This document shows positions 26,388-35,259 of a DNA stretch of 64,000 bases, one piece after another; position 1 is the stretch's first letter, and every line of letters starts with the position of its first letter. Source of the stretch: Sinosporangium siamense (lineage in GTDB: Bacteria > Actinomycetota > Actinomycetes > Streptosporangiales > Streptosporangiaceae); contig NZ_BOOW01000032.1 of NCBI RefSeq assembly GCF_016863435.1, positions 107,438-171,437 of the forward strand. Direction: 5' to 3'. The position numbers and the translations under genes were made by a program. Below the pieces are notes generated by a model, which saw only the letters and a list, made by a program, of their open reading frames with translations, was not told the DNA's origin and ran no database searches.

Positions 26388-27800
26388 GGAGGTGACGCCC
26401 GCCCGCTGGGGCGCGCTCATGACGGTGGGACGGGGGATGCGCCACACCAGCAGCGCCGTCACGAGGTAGAGGGCGATCTCATACCAGTAGGCGGCCGCCA
26501 TGGCTTCCGCCGTACCCGCCGCCGGGCCGCCGGACAGCAGGGTGAAGAAGAGCCCGCCGAGCAGCGCCACGCCCAGTGCGGTTCCGATCTGGGCGACGGT
26601 GTTGAGGAGGCCGGAGGCGGCTCCTGCGACGCTCCTCGGCACGCCGTCGAGAGCCGTGTGCAGCAGCATGGGCCCCATCAGGCCCATGCCGAAGCCGCCG
26701 ATCAGCAGGCCCGGCAGCAGCCACCACACGGGCGTCCCGAAGGCCAGTGCGGCGTACTGCAAAGCCATGCCGGCCGACAGCAGCAGTGGGCCTGCGCGGA
26801 GGAGCGCCGGGCCGAATCTGCGTTCGTAGCGCATCATCGGCCGGGACAAGAGAATGCCCACCGGCCAGGGCAAGGCGATCAGGCCCGACTCCAGCGCGGA
26901 CATGTTCAGCCCCTGCTGGAGGTGGATCATGAAGGTCATGAAGAAGGCACTGACGCCGCAATAGAGCAGCGTGTTGACGCCGAGACCGAGGCGGAAGGTG
27001 CGCAGTGCGAACAGGTCGGGCGGCACCAGCGGGGCGCCTCCCGCGGCGGCGACGCGCTGCTGGTGGAGGAAGAAGCCGGCCAGCAGGGCCGCTCCCCCCA
27101 CCCCGAGCAGCACGCCGGCGAGCACCGAGCCCCCGAGGGAGCCGCCCTGCACCAGGGGGTACATCAGCGCCACCAGCCCCGTGGACACGATCGCCACACC
27201 CGCGAGGTCGAGCCTCGGGGGACGCTCCGACTTGGACTCGCGGAGCAGGATCAGGGCTCCGGCGCAGGTGAGGACGCCGATGGGCAGGTTGATCCAGAAG
27301 ATCAAACGCCACGAGAAGTCCACGAGGAAGCCGCCGAGGAGAGGTCCGCTGACCGTGGCCAGGCTGATGACGCTGCCGTATACGCCGATGGCGAGCGCGC
27401 GCTCCTGGGGTTTGAAGAGCACCTGCGCCATCGACAGCACCTGCGGCACCATGGCGGCGGCCATCGCGCCCTGGAAGGCCCGGCCGAGGATCAGCAGCAG
27501 GCCGGTGCCCGCGACGGCGCAGAGCAGGGAGGCGAGGGTGAAGCCGCAGACGCCGGCCACGAAGACCCGGCGTCTGCCGTAAAGGTCGCCGAGCCTGCCA
27601 CCGGTGATCAGAAGGGCGGCGAAGGCCAGGGCGTAGGCCGCCAGGATCCATTGCAGTTCGGTGTCGCTCGCACCCAGTTCGGCGCGGATGGCCGAGAGGG
27701 CGACGCCGACGATGGTCACGTCGAGGAAGTCCATAAAGACCGCCATCGAGGCCACGATCAAGGCGAGCCAGCGGCGGGGGTCGGGGGCCGTCTGATTCAT
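26373..27800 (-). CDS. MFS exporter, DHA2 (EmrB/QacA) family
   Basis: 475 residues from the ATG at 27798-27800. About 14 transmembrane segments; motif A GGRLGDLYGRRRVFVAG between TM2 and TM3 and antiporter motif C SGPLLGGFLVDFSW. Such drug:H+ antiporters commonly export the cluster product and give self-resistance. It starts one base after the asparagine-synthetase-like stop, so the two are coupled. Confidence 0.9.
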   Translation of the reverse strand: MNQTAPDPRRWLALIVASMAVFMDFLDVTIVGVALSAIRAELGASDTELQWILAAYALAFAALLITGGRLGDLYGRRRVFVAGVCGFTLASLLCAVAGTGLLLILGRAFQGAMAAAMVPQVLSMAQVLFKPQERALAIGVYGSVISLATVSGPLLGGFLVDFSWRLIFWINLPIGVLTCAGALILLRESKSERPPRLDLAGVAIVSTGLVALMYPLVQGGSLGGSVLAGVLLGVGGAALLAGFFLHQQRVAAAGGAPLVPPDLFALRTFRLGLGVNTLLYCGVSAFFMTFMIHLQQGLNMSALESGLIALPWPVGILLSRPMMRYERRFGPALLRAGPLLLSAGMALQYAALAFGTPVWWLLPGLLIGGFGMGLMGPMLLHTALDGVPRSVAGAASGLLNTVAQIGTALGVALLGGLFFTLLSGGPAAGTAEAMAAAYWYEIALYLVTALLVWRIPRPTVMSAPQRAGVTSSSAS

Positions 27801-27801
27801 G

Positions 27802-29655
27802 TCAGACGGCCAATTGCACGCTGTGCCCGCGCAGCCACGCGTCGAGCTGGAGGAGCAGTTCGACGTTGGTCCTGCTGAGCCAGCCACCCGCCAGGCTCCC
27901 CGGATCGGCGAGGAGCCGTTTCACCGCCTTCACATCCATCAGCGGCCTGACCGGTGCCGCTTGGTCGGCGAGAAGTTCGGAGAGTTCGGCGCGCAGGCCC
28001 TTGTCGTAGGCGGGGTCCTGAATGACGGGGAAGGGGGACTTGCGGCGGTGGAGCACGGAGTCGGGGAGAAGGTCGGCGACCGCGGACCGCAGCAGGCTTT
28101 TCTCCCTGCCGTCGTGGGTCTGCATGGACCACGGTGCGTTGTAGACGTATTCCACGAGACGGTGATGCCAGTAGGGGATCCGCACCTCCATGCCGAGCGA
28201 CTGCCCGAGGGCCTCGACGTGGTTGTTCTGGTTCTCGGCGAAACGCGTCATGTTCGCGTAGCAGAGTTCCCGCATCAGCCGCTCGTCGGCGCTCGCGCCC
28301 GGGAGGTGCTCGACCTCGGCGCCGCTTTCCGCGAATCGCCTGCGGGCGTAGCCCGCGGGGTCGAGGCGGTGCAGGAGTCCCGGGTCGAGCAGGCCGCAGC
28401 CCAGGCCGGCGGCGTGCCCGCGCTGCTGCCCCACCGCGATCCAGGGGAAGGTGCCCGACCTGGCGATCTCCGGCTCGTGCTGCCAGGAGGTGCCCTGGAA
28501 GATCAGATCCGCGCCCTCGCCGACCATCGTGATGCGGGTGTGCTCGCTCGCGGCCCGCGCCAGGAGGTAGGCGGAGGTGTTCATGTCGCCGAAGGGCGTG
28601 GGCAGCTCTTTGACCCGGAGTACGGCGGCGCGGACGACGGGGTCGATCAGGTCGGCGGAGTCCACCACGACCTCGGTGTGGTCGGCGTCCAGGGAGGCGA
28701 CCATCGCGGCCACATAGGGAGCGTCGGGTGCGGATCTCTGATCGTCCGGCCGGAACCCGTGGTCGTGGCCGGCGAAGCTCACGGCGAAGGTCCTGAGCCG
28801 GCCCTCACCTTTGTGGCGGAGCTCGGCGGAGGCCAGAGCGCTGATCGCGCTGGAGTCCAGCCCGCCGGAGAGCATCGCGGACAGCGGCGCGTCACCGGTC
28901 AGGTGCAGGCGGACGCCCTCTTGCAGCAGGTCGCGCACCCGCCCGACGGTCTCCTTGAGATCGTCGTCGTGGGGCTTGGTGGTGAGGCCCCAGTATCGGA
29001 TGCTCTCCGTGCCTTTACGGGTGAAGCGCAGCACATGGCCGGCCCGGACCTTGCGCAGATCGCGAAACGGGGTGAGGCCCGGTGTGCCCGCGTAGGACAG
29101 CACCTCGCAGAGCCCCTCCGCGTCGACCGTGGACGAGACCTGCGAATGGGTGAGCACCGAGGTCATCGTCGACCCGAACACGACACCCGCCGGTGTGGTG
29201 GCGTAGAAAAGCGGCTGCACCCCCATGCGGTCGCGGGCCAGCAGGAGTGTCTCCTCGCGCTCGTCCCAGACCGCCGCCGCGAACGGCCCGAGGACGTGTT
29301 CGCAGAAGCCGGCCCCCCACTGGAGGTAGGCCCTGGCCAGCACTTCCCCGTCGCCCGTGGTCACGAAGCGGTGCCCGCGGGCGATGAGCTCCCGGCGCAG
29401 CTCGGCGTGGTTCAGCACCGTTCCGGTGTGAGAGACCACTGTGAGCAGCCTGCCGTCCTCGATGACCTTGACCGGGCCGGTGCGGGCTCCTTGGAGTGTG
29501 TGCAGCGCACGCCGTCCGAGTGCGGCGTGCCGTCCCGCCCAGGTCCCTTCGCCGTCGGGTCCCCGGCAGGCCAGGGTGCCCACCGCCCATGTGATGTCGG
29601 CACCGTGAGCGCGCAGGTCGCGCTCGTAGTCCACCCATCCGGTGAGTCCAGACAT
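27802..29655 (-). CDS. Asparagine-synthetase-like amide ligase lacking the glutaminase Cys
   Basis: 617 residues. The N-terminal class II glutamine amidotransferase fold is present (RGPDGEGTW, LNHAELRREL, GDGEVL), but the protein begins MSGLTGW instead of MCGLTGW: the Ntn nucleophile Cys2 is Ser. The synthetase domain is complete, with the PP-loop LSGGLDSSAISAL (near residue 270) and EGADLIFQG. Enzymes of this fold without the Cys, such as beta-lactam synthetase, activate a carboxylate and use an amine other than glutamine ammonia. In pentangular clusters homologues form amides or N-heterocycles. It follows an aminolevulinate-synthase-like gene by 60 bases. Confidence 0.88.
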   Translation of the reverse strand: MSGLTGWVDYERDLRAHGADITWAVGTLACRGPDGEGTWAGRHAALGRRALHTLQGARTGPVKVIEDGRLLTVVSHTGTVLNHAELRRELIARGHRFVTTGDGEVLARAYLQWGAGFCEHVLGPFAAAVWDEREETLLLARDRMGVQPLFYATTPAGVVFGSTMTSVLTHSQVSSTVDAEGLCEVLSYAGTPGLTPFRDLRKVRAGHVLRFTRKGTESIRYWGLTTKPHDDDLKETVGRVRDLLQEGVRLHLTGDAPLSAMLSGGLDSSAISALASAELRHKGEGRLRTFAVSFAGHDHGFRPDDQRSAPDAPYVAAMVASLDADHTEVVVDSADLIDPVVRAAVLRVKELPTPFGDMNTSAYLLARAASEHTRITMVGEGADLIFQGTSWQHEPEIARSGTFPWIAVGQQRGHAAGLGCGLLDPGLLHRLDPAGYARRRFAESGAEVEHLPGASADERLMRELCYANMTRFAENQNNHVEALGQSLGMEVRIPYWHHRLVEYVYNAPWSMQTHDGREKSLLRSAVADLLPDSVLHRRKSPFPVIQDPAYDKGLRAELSELLADQAAPVRPLMDVKAVKRLLADPGSLAGGWLSRTNVELLLQLDAWLRGHSVQLAV

Positions 29656-29715
29656 GTCACCCTCTCAAGCCTTGTATGCCTGAAGATGACGTTCGCTGGT
29701 GGCACTCGAACGGCG

Positions 29716-30897
29716 CTAAAACACCACTGGAGAGAGATCGGCTGCTCGTGGAAGAGCGTGCCGCTGCCATACCTCGTCGAGGGCCTCCACCAAGTGCTCG
29801 ACCTCGCCCAGCGTATGCCGGGGGGTGGCGGTCACCCGGAGTGTTTCCGGCTCCGGGCACACCGATACGGCATGGCGCTCGAACAGTTCCCCGGCGATCC
29901 GTCGGGGATTGCCGCCCTCGCCGACGGTGATGGAGACGATGTGGCTGTCGGAGGGGGCGGTGGGAATGGCGGCCTGACGCAGCAGGTGCTTGAGATAGTT
30001 CGCTCGTTCGGTGAGCAGTTCCCGCTCGACATTGGAGGCCCGCAGGTGGCGGACGCCGGCGAGCGCGCCCGCGAAAACCGCGGGAGAGATGGAGTTGGTG
30101 AAGATCATGGGGGAGGCGAAGACCCGGACGGCGTCCACGAAGGCCGCCCGGCCCGCGATGTAGCTTCCGACGGCGCCGAACCCGTGCTCGAAGGAGCCCA
30201 CGACCAGGTCGATCCGATCGGACAACCCCAAGGCGGAGGCCACGCCGCCTCCCTGGTCACCGTATGCCCCCACCGCGCGTGACTCGTCCAGGTAGACCAT
30301 CGCGCCGTACCTCGCGGCCAGGGCACAGACCTCCGCGACCGGGGCGACGTCCCCCCGGGAGGAGATCGACTCCATCACCACGACTTTGGCACGTTCCGGA
30401 TCCGCACTCGCCAGCAGCGTCTCCAGGTGAGGGAGGTGGGCGTGCCGGAAAACGATCCGCTCCGCACCGCTGTGGTGGATTCCGTGAGCGATCGACTCGT
30501 GGTTGAGCTCGTCGGAGAAGAAGACGGTCCCGGGGTGCGCCCTGCCGAGCATGCAGAGCGCGACGTCGTTGGCGCTGGAACGCGAGGAGAAGATCAGCGC
30601 CGACTCCTTGCCGTGGAGGCGCGCCACCTCGTATTCGAGGCGGCTGTGGTCACCCGTCCCCGGGTGCCCTTCCGCGGACAGCACTTTCTTGATGGCCGTG
30701 AGCACGACGGGGTGGTGGGCCATCGCCAGATAGTCCTCGCCGTGCCAGATGGTGAACGCGCGGTTTTGGATTCCGTCGCTGTAGAGCTTCTTGGGGAAAT
30801 TCCGAGCGGCCCGCTCGATGTCCTCGAACGAGAAGGTCGTATGACTGCGGTCTCGGATTAATCGCTCGACGGTCGTGTTTGACATGCAATCGATCAC
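29716..30897 (-). CDS. 5-Aminolevulinate synthase-like protein without PLP lysine
   Basis: 393 residues from the GTG at 30895-30897, preceded by AGGGG; an internal ATG at 30885 is possible. It is clearly an alpha-oxoamine synthase / ALAS homologue: NFPKKLYSDGI, LHGKESALIFSS, FFSDELNHESI, AVGAYGDQGGG and the end MIFTNSISPAVFAGALAGVRHL. The Schiff-base Lys (GTLAKAYG in ALAS) is His238 in GSFEHGFG, the His of DEVHA is Arg207 and the GTRNISG loop is missing, while Asp204 is kept. Normal ALAS catalysis is therefore unlikely. In other clusters ALAS makes the C5N unit, but no acyl-CoA ligase for that is present here. Confidence 0.87.
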   Translation of the reverse strand: MIDCMSNTTVERLIRDRSHTTFSFEDIERAARNFPKKLYSDGIQNRAFTIWHGEDYLAMAHHPVVLTAIKKVLSAEGHPGTGDHSRLEYEVARLHGKESALIFSSRSSANDVALCMLGRAHPGTVFFSDELNHESIAHGIHHSGAERIVFRHAHLPHLETLLASADPERAKVVVMESISSRGDVAPVAEVCALAARYGAMVYLDESRAVGAYGDQGGGVASALGLSDRIDLVVGSFEHGFGAVGSYIAGRAAFVDAVRVFASPMIFTNSISPAVFAGALAGVRHLRASNVERELLTERANYLKHLLRQAAIPTAPSDSHIVSITVGEGGNPRRIAGELFERHAVSVCPEPETLRVTATPRHTLGEVEHLVEALDEVWQRHALPRAADLSPVVF

Positions 30898-30936
30898 GTG
30901 TGCCCCTAGAGCAGATTCCGCTGCTGTGAAATGCCG

Positions 30937-31887
30937 TCAGAAGAAGGAGACGCTCCCTTCTTTGACCCGCCGGTCGAACTTGCGCCACGCCCACACCTGC
31001 ACCGCGACGACGAAGACGAGCGCGGCGATGCCGTAAAGGGCCAGCACCGTGAGGGTCCGCCCGCCCGCCGCGTGGCTCACCAGCTCGGGAGCCGTGCCGA
31101 GCCCGACCGCGAGGACCGGTGCGCAGACCGCCGCGGCGCTGAGCACGAAGAGCCCGGTGCTCCCGTCGAAGGGCCTCTGGCGGATCAGCCACATCGCCGC
31201 CACGGCGCCGAAGAGGGGGAACATCCCCAGCACTCCCGCCCAGCCCCGTGACGCGTAGCCCGCCACCACACCGATCGCCGTCGCCGCGCCGACAAGGACC
31301 AGGGCGATGCCCACGGCCCTGACACCGAGGCGCCGCACCTCCACGCTGAGACGCTCAGGCAGGCGGCGCGTGAGGAACACCGCGCCGTGGACGACGATCA
31401 GCGCGGGCAGTGTCACCCCCCAGATGACGGCGTAGGGGTCGAACAGCGCTCCCGCGGACAGGGGGAACGTCGGCATGCCCAGAAGCAGGTTGCCCAGGGC
31501 GAACCCCCACGCCACGATCAGCAGGCCGCTGCCCGCGGTTATGGCTCTCGCCCACAGCCTGCGCCACGCCGGGCTGCTGTCACGGAGCCGGAACCACAGT
31601 CCGGCGTCGCGGACGACCCATCCGATGAGGCCGGCGACGACGAACGGGTAAAGGCCGGAAATGATCTCACCCTCCACGACGGGGAACGCGCCCATGAGGA
31701 CACCCGCGACCGCGACCAGCCACACCTCGTTTGCCAGCACGAACGGTGCGAAGGCCGCCACGGAGACGTCGTTGTCCTCACGCGTGCCGTACCTCCCGAG
31801 GAGCACGCCGGCCCCGAGCACGAACCCCTCAAGCACGAAGTAGCCGACAAGAATGAAGCCGAGAATCAGCAACCAGACGACATTCAT
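30937..31887 (-). CDS. cydB: Cytochrome bd oxidase subunit II
   Basis: 316 residues, 8-9 predicted transmembrane helices. The N-terminus LILGFILVGYFVLEGFVLGAGVLLGRYG and LANEVWLVAVAGVLMGAFP match CydB. The start overlaps the cydA stop as ATGA (31884-31887). With CydA it forms a quinol:O2 oxidoreductase in the membrane that does not depend on the bc1-aa3 chain. An imperfect hairpin (30941-30962) lies over its stop codon. Confidence 0.9.
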   Translation of the reverse strand: MNVVWLLILGFILVGYFVLEGFVLGAGVLLGRYGTREDNDVSVAAFAPFVLANEVWLVAVAGVLMGAFPVVEGEIISGLYPFVVAGLIGWVVRDAGLWFRLRDSSPAWRRLWARAITAGSGLLIVAWGFALGNLLLGMPTFPLSAGALFDPYAVIWGVTLPALIVVHGAVFLTRRLPERLSVEVRRLGVRAVGIALVLVGAATAIGVVAGYASRGWAGVLGMFPLFGAVAAMWLIRQRPFDGSTGLFVLSAAAVCAPVLAVGLGTAPELVSHAAGGRTLTVLALYGIAALVFVVAVQVWAWRKFDRRVKEGSVSFF

Positions 31888-33179
31888 GAGGCGCCCCTGC
31901 TTTCGACGGACAGATGAGTGGCCGGGGCGACGCCGGGGTTTTCCTCCGGTGTGACGTCGGCGCCCAGTTTCAACGCGGCCTCGTCGGCACCCCGCCGTAC
32001 GAAACGCACGATGAGCGAATAGTCGACGGCGGCGAGCAGGAACAGAACCGCGGTGAAGGCGATCAGCGACCCGCCGATCGCGACCGGCCCGATGTCGCTC
32101 AGCGCGTCTTCCACACGCAGGAGGCCGTAGACGGCCCAGGGCTGCCGGCCGACTTCACGCACCAGCCATCCGCACAGGGCCGCCGCGAAAGGCAGCGGGA
32201 TGAGGAACACCATGAGGTAGAGCAGGGGCCGCAGGCGGGTGCTCCAGCGCCACAACATCAAGGGGAGCAGGAGCAGCGCCGCCAGCACCAGCGCCTGGCC
32301 GATGTAGACCATGACCTGACTGGCGTCGTGGACCCAGGCCGGCGGGGTGAAGTCGCCGGGTCCGAATCTCGCCGCGAGCGCCTGTTCGGCCTTGGCCAGC
32401 TCCTCCGCGCTGCCACTGGTCAGCGAGGTCTTGGCCGGCTGGTAGCCACCGATGACAGGGAAGCTGGAGATGCCGCTGAACATGACGACGGGCGCGGCGA
32501 CCGCGGCCACCACGAGGCCCATGCGCATGGAGCGGCGAAAGAGATCGACGTCCTTGGTGCGCTTGAGGAAGTGGTAGGCGCTGACACCGGCCACGAAGAA
32601 GGCGCCGACGCTGAGCGCGGCGGCGGTCAGGTGCGGCAGGGCCGCCTGCAGAGCGGGGTTGCTCACCAGGTCGCCGAACTCCGTCAGGCGTATGCCCTCC
32701 CCGTGCTTTTCGTATCCGACGGGGTTCTGCATGAAGGAGTTCGACACCATGATGAAGAACGCCGAGGCGTAAGCCGTCAGGGTGACGACGGCGAACGTCG
32801 CCAGGTGTAGCAGGCGCGGAAGCCTGTGCCAGCCGAAGATCCACAGCCCGAGAAACGTCGACTCGATGAAGAACGCGATGAGGGTTTCCAGAGCGATGGA
32901 CGCGCCGAAGACGTCGCCGGTCAGCTTCGCCAGCCCACTCCAGTTGAGCCCGAACTGGAACTCCATCACGATGCCCGTGACGATGCCGAGCCCGTAGTTC
33001 ACCAGGTAGATCTGTCCCCAGAACCGTGTCATCCGCTCGTAGACGCGGTTCTTGCCGAACACCCATCTGGCCTGCATGTATAAGATCAGCGGGGCCAGGC
33101 CGAGCGTCAGCGCGACAAACATGAAGTGCAGGCTCGTCGTCAGGGCGAACTCAAGCCTGGCGAGGTCGAGTGGCTCCAT
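31884..33179 (-). CDS. cydA: Cytochrome bd oxidase subunit I
   Basis: 431 residues from the ATG at 33177-33179 (MEPLDLARLEFALTTSLHF); ATG 33185 is also possible. Typical CydA features: the N-terminal LEFALTTSLHFMFV with haem-ligand His18, the quinol-loop region after SSFPVIGGYQPAK and the GRQPWAVYGLLR motif. The loop is short, as in the actinobacterial form. The cydDC exporter genes, often adjacent, are absent. A two-component system 91 bases upstream may control it. Confidence 0.92.
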   Translation of the reverse strand: MEPLDLARLEFALTTSLHFMFVALTLGLAPLILYMQARWVFGKNRVYERMTRFWGQIYLVNYGLGIVTGIVMEFQFGLNWSGLAKLTGDVFGASIALETLIAFFIESTFLGLWIFGWHRLPRLLHLATFAVVTLTAYASAFFIMVSNSFMQNPVGYEKHGEGIRLTEFGDLVSNPALQAALPHLTAAALSVGAFFVAGVSAYHFLKRTKDVDLFRRSMRMGLVVAAVAAPVVMFSGISSFPVIGGYQPAKTSLTSGSAEELAKAEQALAARFGPGDFTPPAWVHDASQVMVYIGQALVLAALLLLPLMLWRWSTRLRPLLYLMVFLIPLPFAAALCGWLVREVGRQPWAVYGLLRVEDALSDIGPVAIGGSLIAFTAVLFLLAAVDYSLIVRFVRRGADEAALKLGADVTPEENPGVAPATHLSVESRGAS

Positions 33180-33270
33180 GGCCATGGACGCTAGATCCAG
33201 GTGGCCGCCTGAGTCGTCAGCCAGGAGGAGCGGCCACCGGCAGCCTTTCGGTGTATTCCGGCCGCCCGGA

Positions 33271-33939
33271 CTAGCGTGAGCCGGGGACGACGAGTCCGGT
33301 CTCGTAGGCGATGACGACGAGCTGCGCCCGGTCGCGTGCCCGGAGCTTGAGAAGAGCCCGGCCGACATGCGTCTTCACTGTGGCGGGGCTCACAAAGACA
33401 CGCTGCGCGATCTCCTCGTTCGACAGGCCCTCACCGACGAGTCCGACGATCTCACGTTCACGCTCTGTCAATACGCCCAGAGGCTTATCGTCGAGTCGTA
33501 CTGTGGGGTCGCCGGAGACGAAAGTCTCGATCAGGCGGCGCGTGATGCTGGGGGATAACAGCGACTCCCCCCTGGCCACCAGGCGTACGGCACGGCGCAG
33601 ATCGTCTGGGTCGATGTCCTTCAGCAGGAATCCACTGGCGCCGGCCCGCAGCGCGTCGAAGACGTAATCGTCGACCTCGAACGTGGTGAGCACCACGATC
33701 CGTGTGCTCTGCAGCGCGGCGTCGCCGACGATGGTCCGGGTGGCCTCGATGCCGTCCATGACCGGCATGCGGATATCCATGAGGATGACGTCGGGGTGCT
33801 CCGCACGGGCGAGCTCGACGGCCTCGGCGCCGTTCGCCGCCTCCCCGACCACGAGGAGGTCGTCGGCGCGTTCGAGCAGCGCGCGGAAACCGGCTCGCAC
33901 CAGTGTCTGGTCGTCCGCGAGGACGATGCGGGTGCTCAC
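33271..33939 (-). CDS. NarL/LuxR-type response regulator
   Basis: 222 residues from the GTG at 33937-33939, overlapping the kinase stop as GTGA and preceded by GGAGGGGAGAGG. Receiver domain with acidic DD (9-10), phosphoacceptor Asp55 in ILMDIRMPV, and Thr/Lys (VVLTTF, LLKDID); C-terminal LuxR HTH with [23 protein letters not shown]. It partners the kinase encoded just upstream and may regulate cydAB and the genes that follow. Confidence 0.92.
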   Translation of the reverse strand: MSTRIVLADDQTLVRAGFRALLERADDLLVVGEAANGAEAVELARAEHPDVILMDIRMPVMDGIEATRTIVGDAALQSTRIVVLTTFEVDDYVFDALRAGASGFLLKDIDPDDLRRAVRLVARGESLLSPSITRRLIETFVSGDPTVRLDDKPLGVLTEREREIVGLVGEGLSNEEIAQRVFVSPATVKTHVGRALLKLRARDRAQLVVIAYETGLVVPGSR

Positions 33940-35129
33940 TGGCCTCTCCCCTCCGTTGGCAACCACGCGTGCACGCGAAACCCTCCGTCGGGGGCGGGGC
34001 CGGCGGCGAGGTGGCCGCCGAGAGCGGCCACCCGCTCGCGCATTCCGGTCAGACCATGCCCGGGGGTGCCTCCGTCCGGCACACCCGAACCTCTGCCATT
34101 GTCGACGATCTCGATGGCTATGCCCTGCGGTTCGTAAACCATGGTCACTTTGGCGGTGGTGGCCCCTGAATGGCGGATCACGTTGGTCATCGACTCCTGA
34201 ATGATGCGGTAGGCGCTCGCGTCGACCGCCGCAGGAAGATCGTAAACCTCTCCGGAGGTGCCCCACCCCACGGTGAGCCCGGCCTTCTGAGCCATGCCGA
34301 CGAGGTCATCGACGTTCGACAGACGGGATACGGGAGCACGCAGTTCCTGGCCCATGTCGACCTGGCGCAGCAGATTGATGGTCGAACGCAGCTCGCTCAT
34401 GGCCTCGCTGCTCGCACTGCCGATCACGCCCATGGCATGTCGGCTTTGCTCGGGTTTCTCGTCGAACAGCTCGACGGCCACCTTGGCCTGGACCTGGATC
34501 ACCGTGATGGTGTGCGCGATCACATCGTGCAGTTCCCTGGCGATGCGCAGGCGCTCGGCCTCTATGCGGCGTTCGGCCTCGGCCTCCCGATCCTCGCGGG
34601 CCCGGCGCAGACGCTCACGCACCTCCTCGGCCAGCGCGCGCCGGCTCCGCGTCGTCTCCCCGAGGAACAGCGCCGCCGCCAGGAGCGCCGCCTGCAGCGT
34701 CGCCTTCTCCAGGATCAGCGTGAGCATGGAATCCCGCACGACGAACGCGCGGTATCCCATGCTGTAAAGCGTCAAGGCGCCGACCACGGCAGCCGCCCAT
34801 CCGAAGTGACCACGTTCTGCGGCGGTGTAGGTGGCCACACCGAGGATGATCGCGATGGCCAGACTGGGATAGGCCAGCGAATGGTAGGCCAGCACCAGTC
34901 CGCAGCTCGCCACCAGGACCGGTAGCGGCCACTCGCGGCGGAAGATCAGGACCGCGCCCATGGCCAGGCCCATGGCGTAGGCCAGTGCGTTCGGAGGCTT
35001 GGCCCCGGCCTCACCTTCTGAGCCGGCGATCATCGCGATGACCGCCGCGGCGATGAGGAGGGCGATAAGGCCATCTAGCACTCGAGGCGGGACGCGCTCC
35101 AGTAGCGCTCGGAGAGCTCGAATGGGCAT
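33936..35129 (-). CDS. NarL-family sensor histidine kinase
   Basis: 397 residues from the ATG at 35127-35129. About five transmembrane segments (residues 15-155), then a HisKA_3 dimerisation domain with phosphoacceptor His201 in [13 protein letters not shown], and an HATPase_c domain with IVDNGRGSG and [10 protein letters not shown]. No periplasmic sensor domain of size, so the signal is probably membrane-related. It is coupled to the response regulator, and cydAB follow in the same direction. Confidence 0.9.
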   Translation of the reverse strand: MPIRALRALLERVPPRVLDGLIALLIAAAVIAMIAGSEGEAGAKPPNALAYAMGLAMGAVLIFRREWPLPVLVASCGLVLAYHSLAYPSLAIAIILGVATYTAAERGHFGWAAAVVGALTLYSMGYRAFVVRDSMLTLILEKATLQAALLAAALFLGETTRSRRALAEEVRERLRRAREDREAEAERRIEAERLRIARELHDVIAHTITVIQVQAKVAVELFDEKPEQSRHAMGVIGSASSEAMSELRSTINLLRQVDMGQELRAPVSRLSNVDDLVGMAQKAGLTVGWGTSGEVYDLPAAVDASAYRIIQESMTNVIRHSGATTAKVTMVYEPQGIAIEIVDNGRGSGVPDGGTPGHGLTGMRERVAALGGHLAAGPAPDGGFRVHAWLPTEGRGQ

Positions 35130-35259
35130 AGCGTGACCATAGGTTGGAGGAATCTCTTCGCGCGTCCCCTCCTGGCCGACAGGAACTACGCAACCTGGCG
35201 CGGATTGGGAGGGGAGCGGTTCGCCCATGTACGTATTCTGCCCCCATACCCGGGGAGGT

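Noticed and set aside
27799..30282. 827-residue plus-strand frame opposite the Asn-synthetase-like and ALAS-like genes
   Set aside because: No domain and antisense-type composition; the minus-strand genes are unambiguous.
30941..30962. Hairpin over the cydB stop as a terminator
   Set aside because: The stem has a bulge, lies within coding sequence and is not followed by a T-run; the downstream ALAS-like gene is only 39 bases away, so read-through is more likely.
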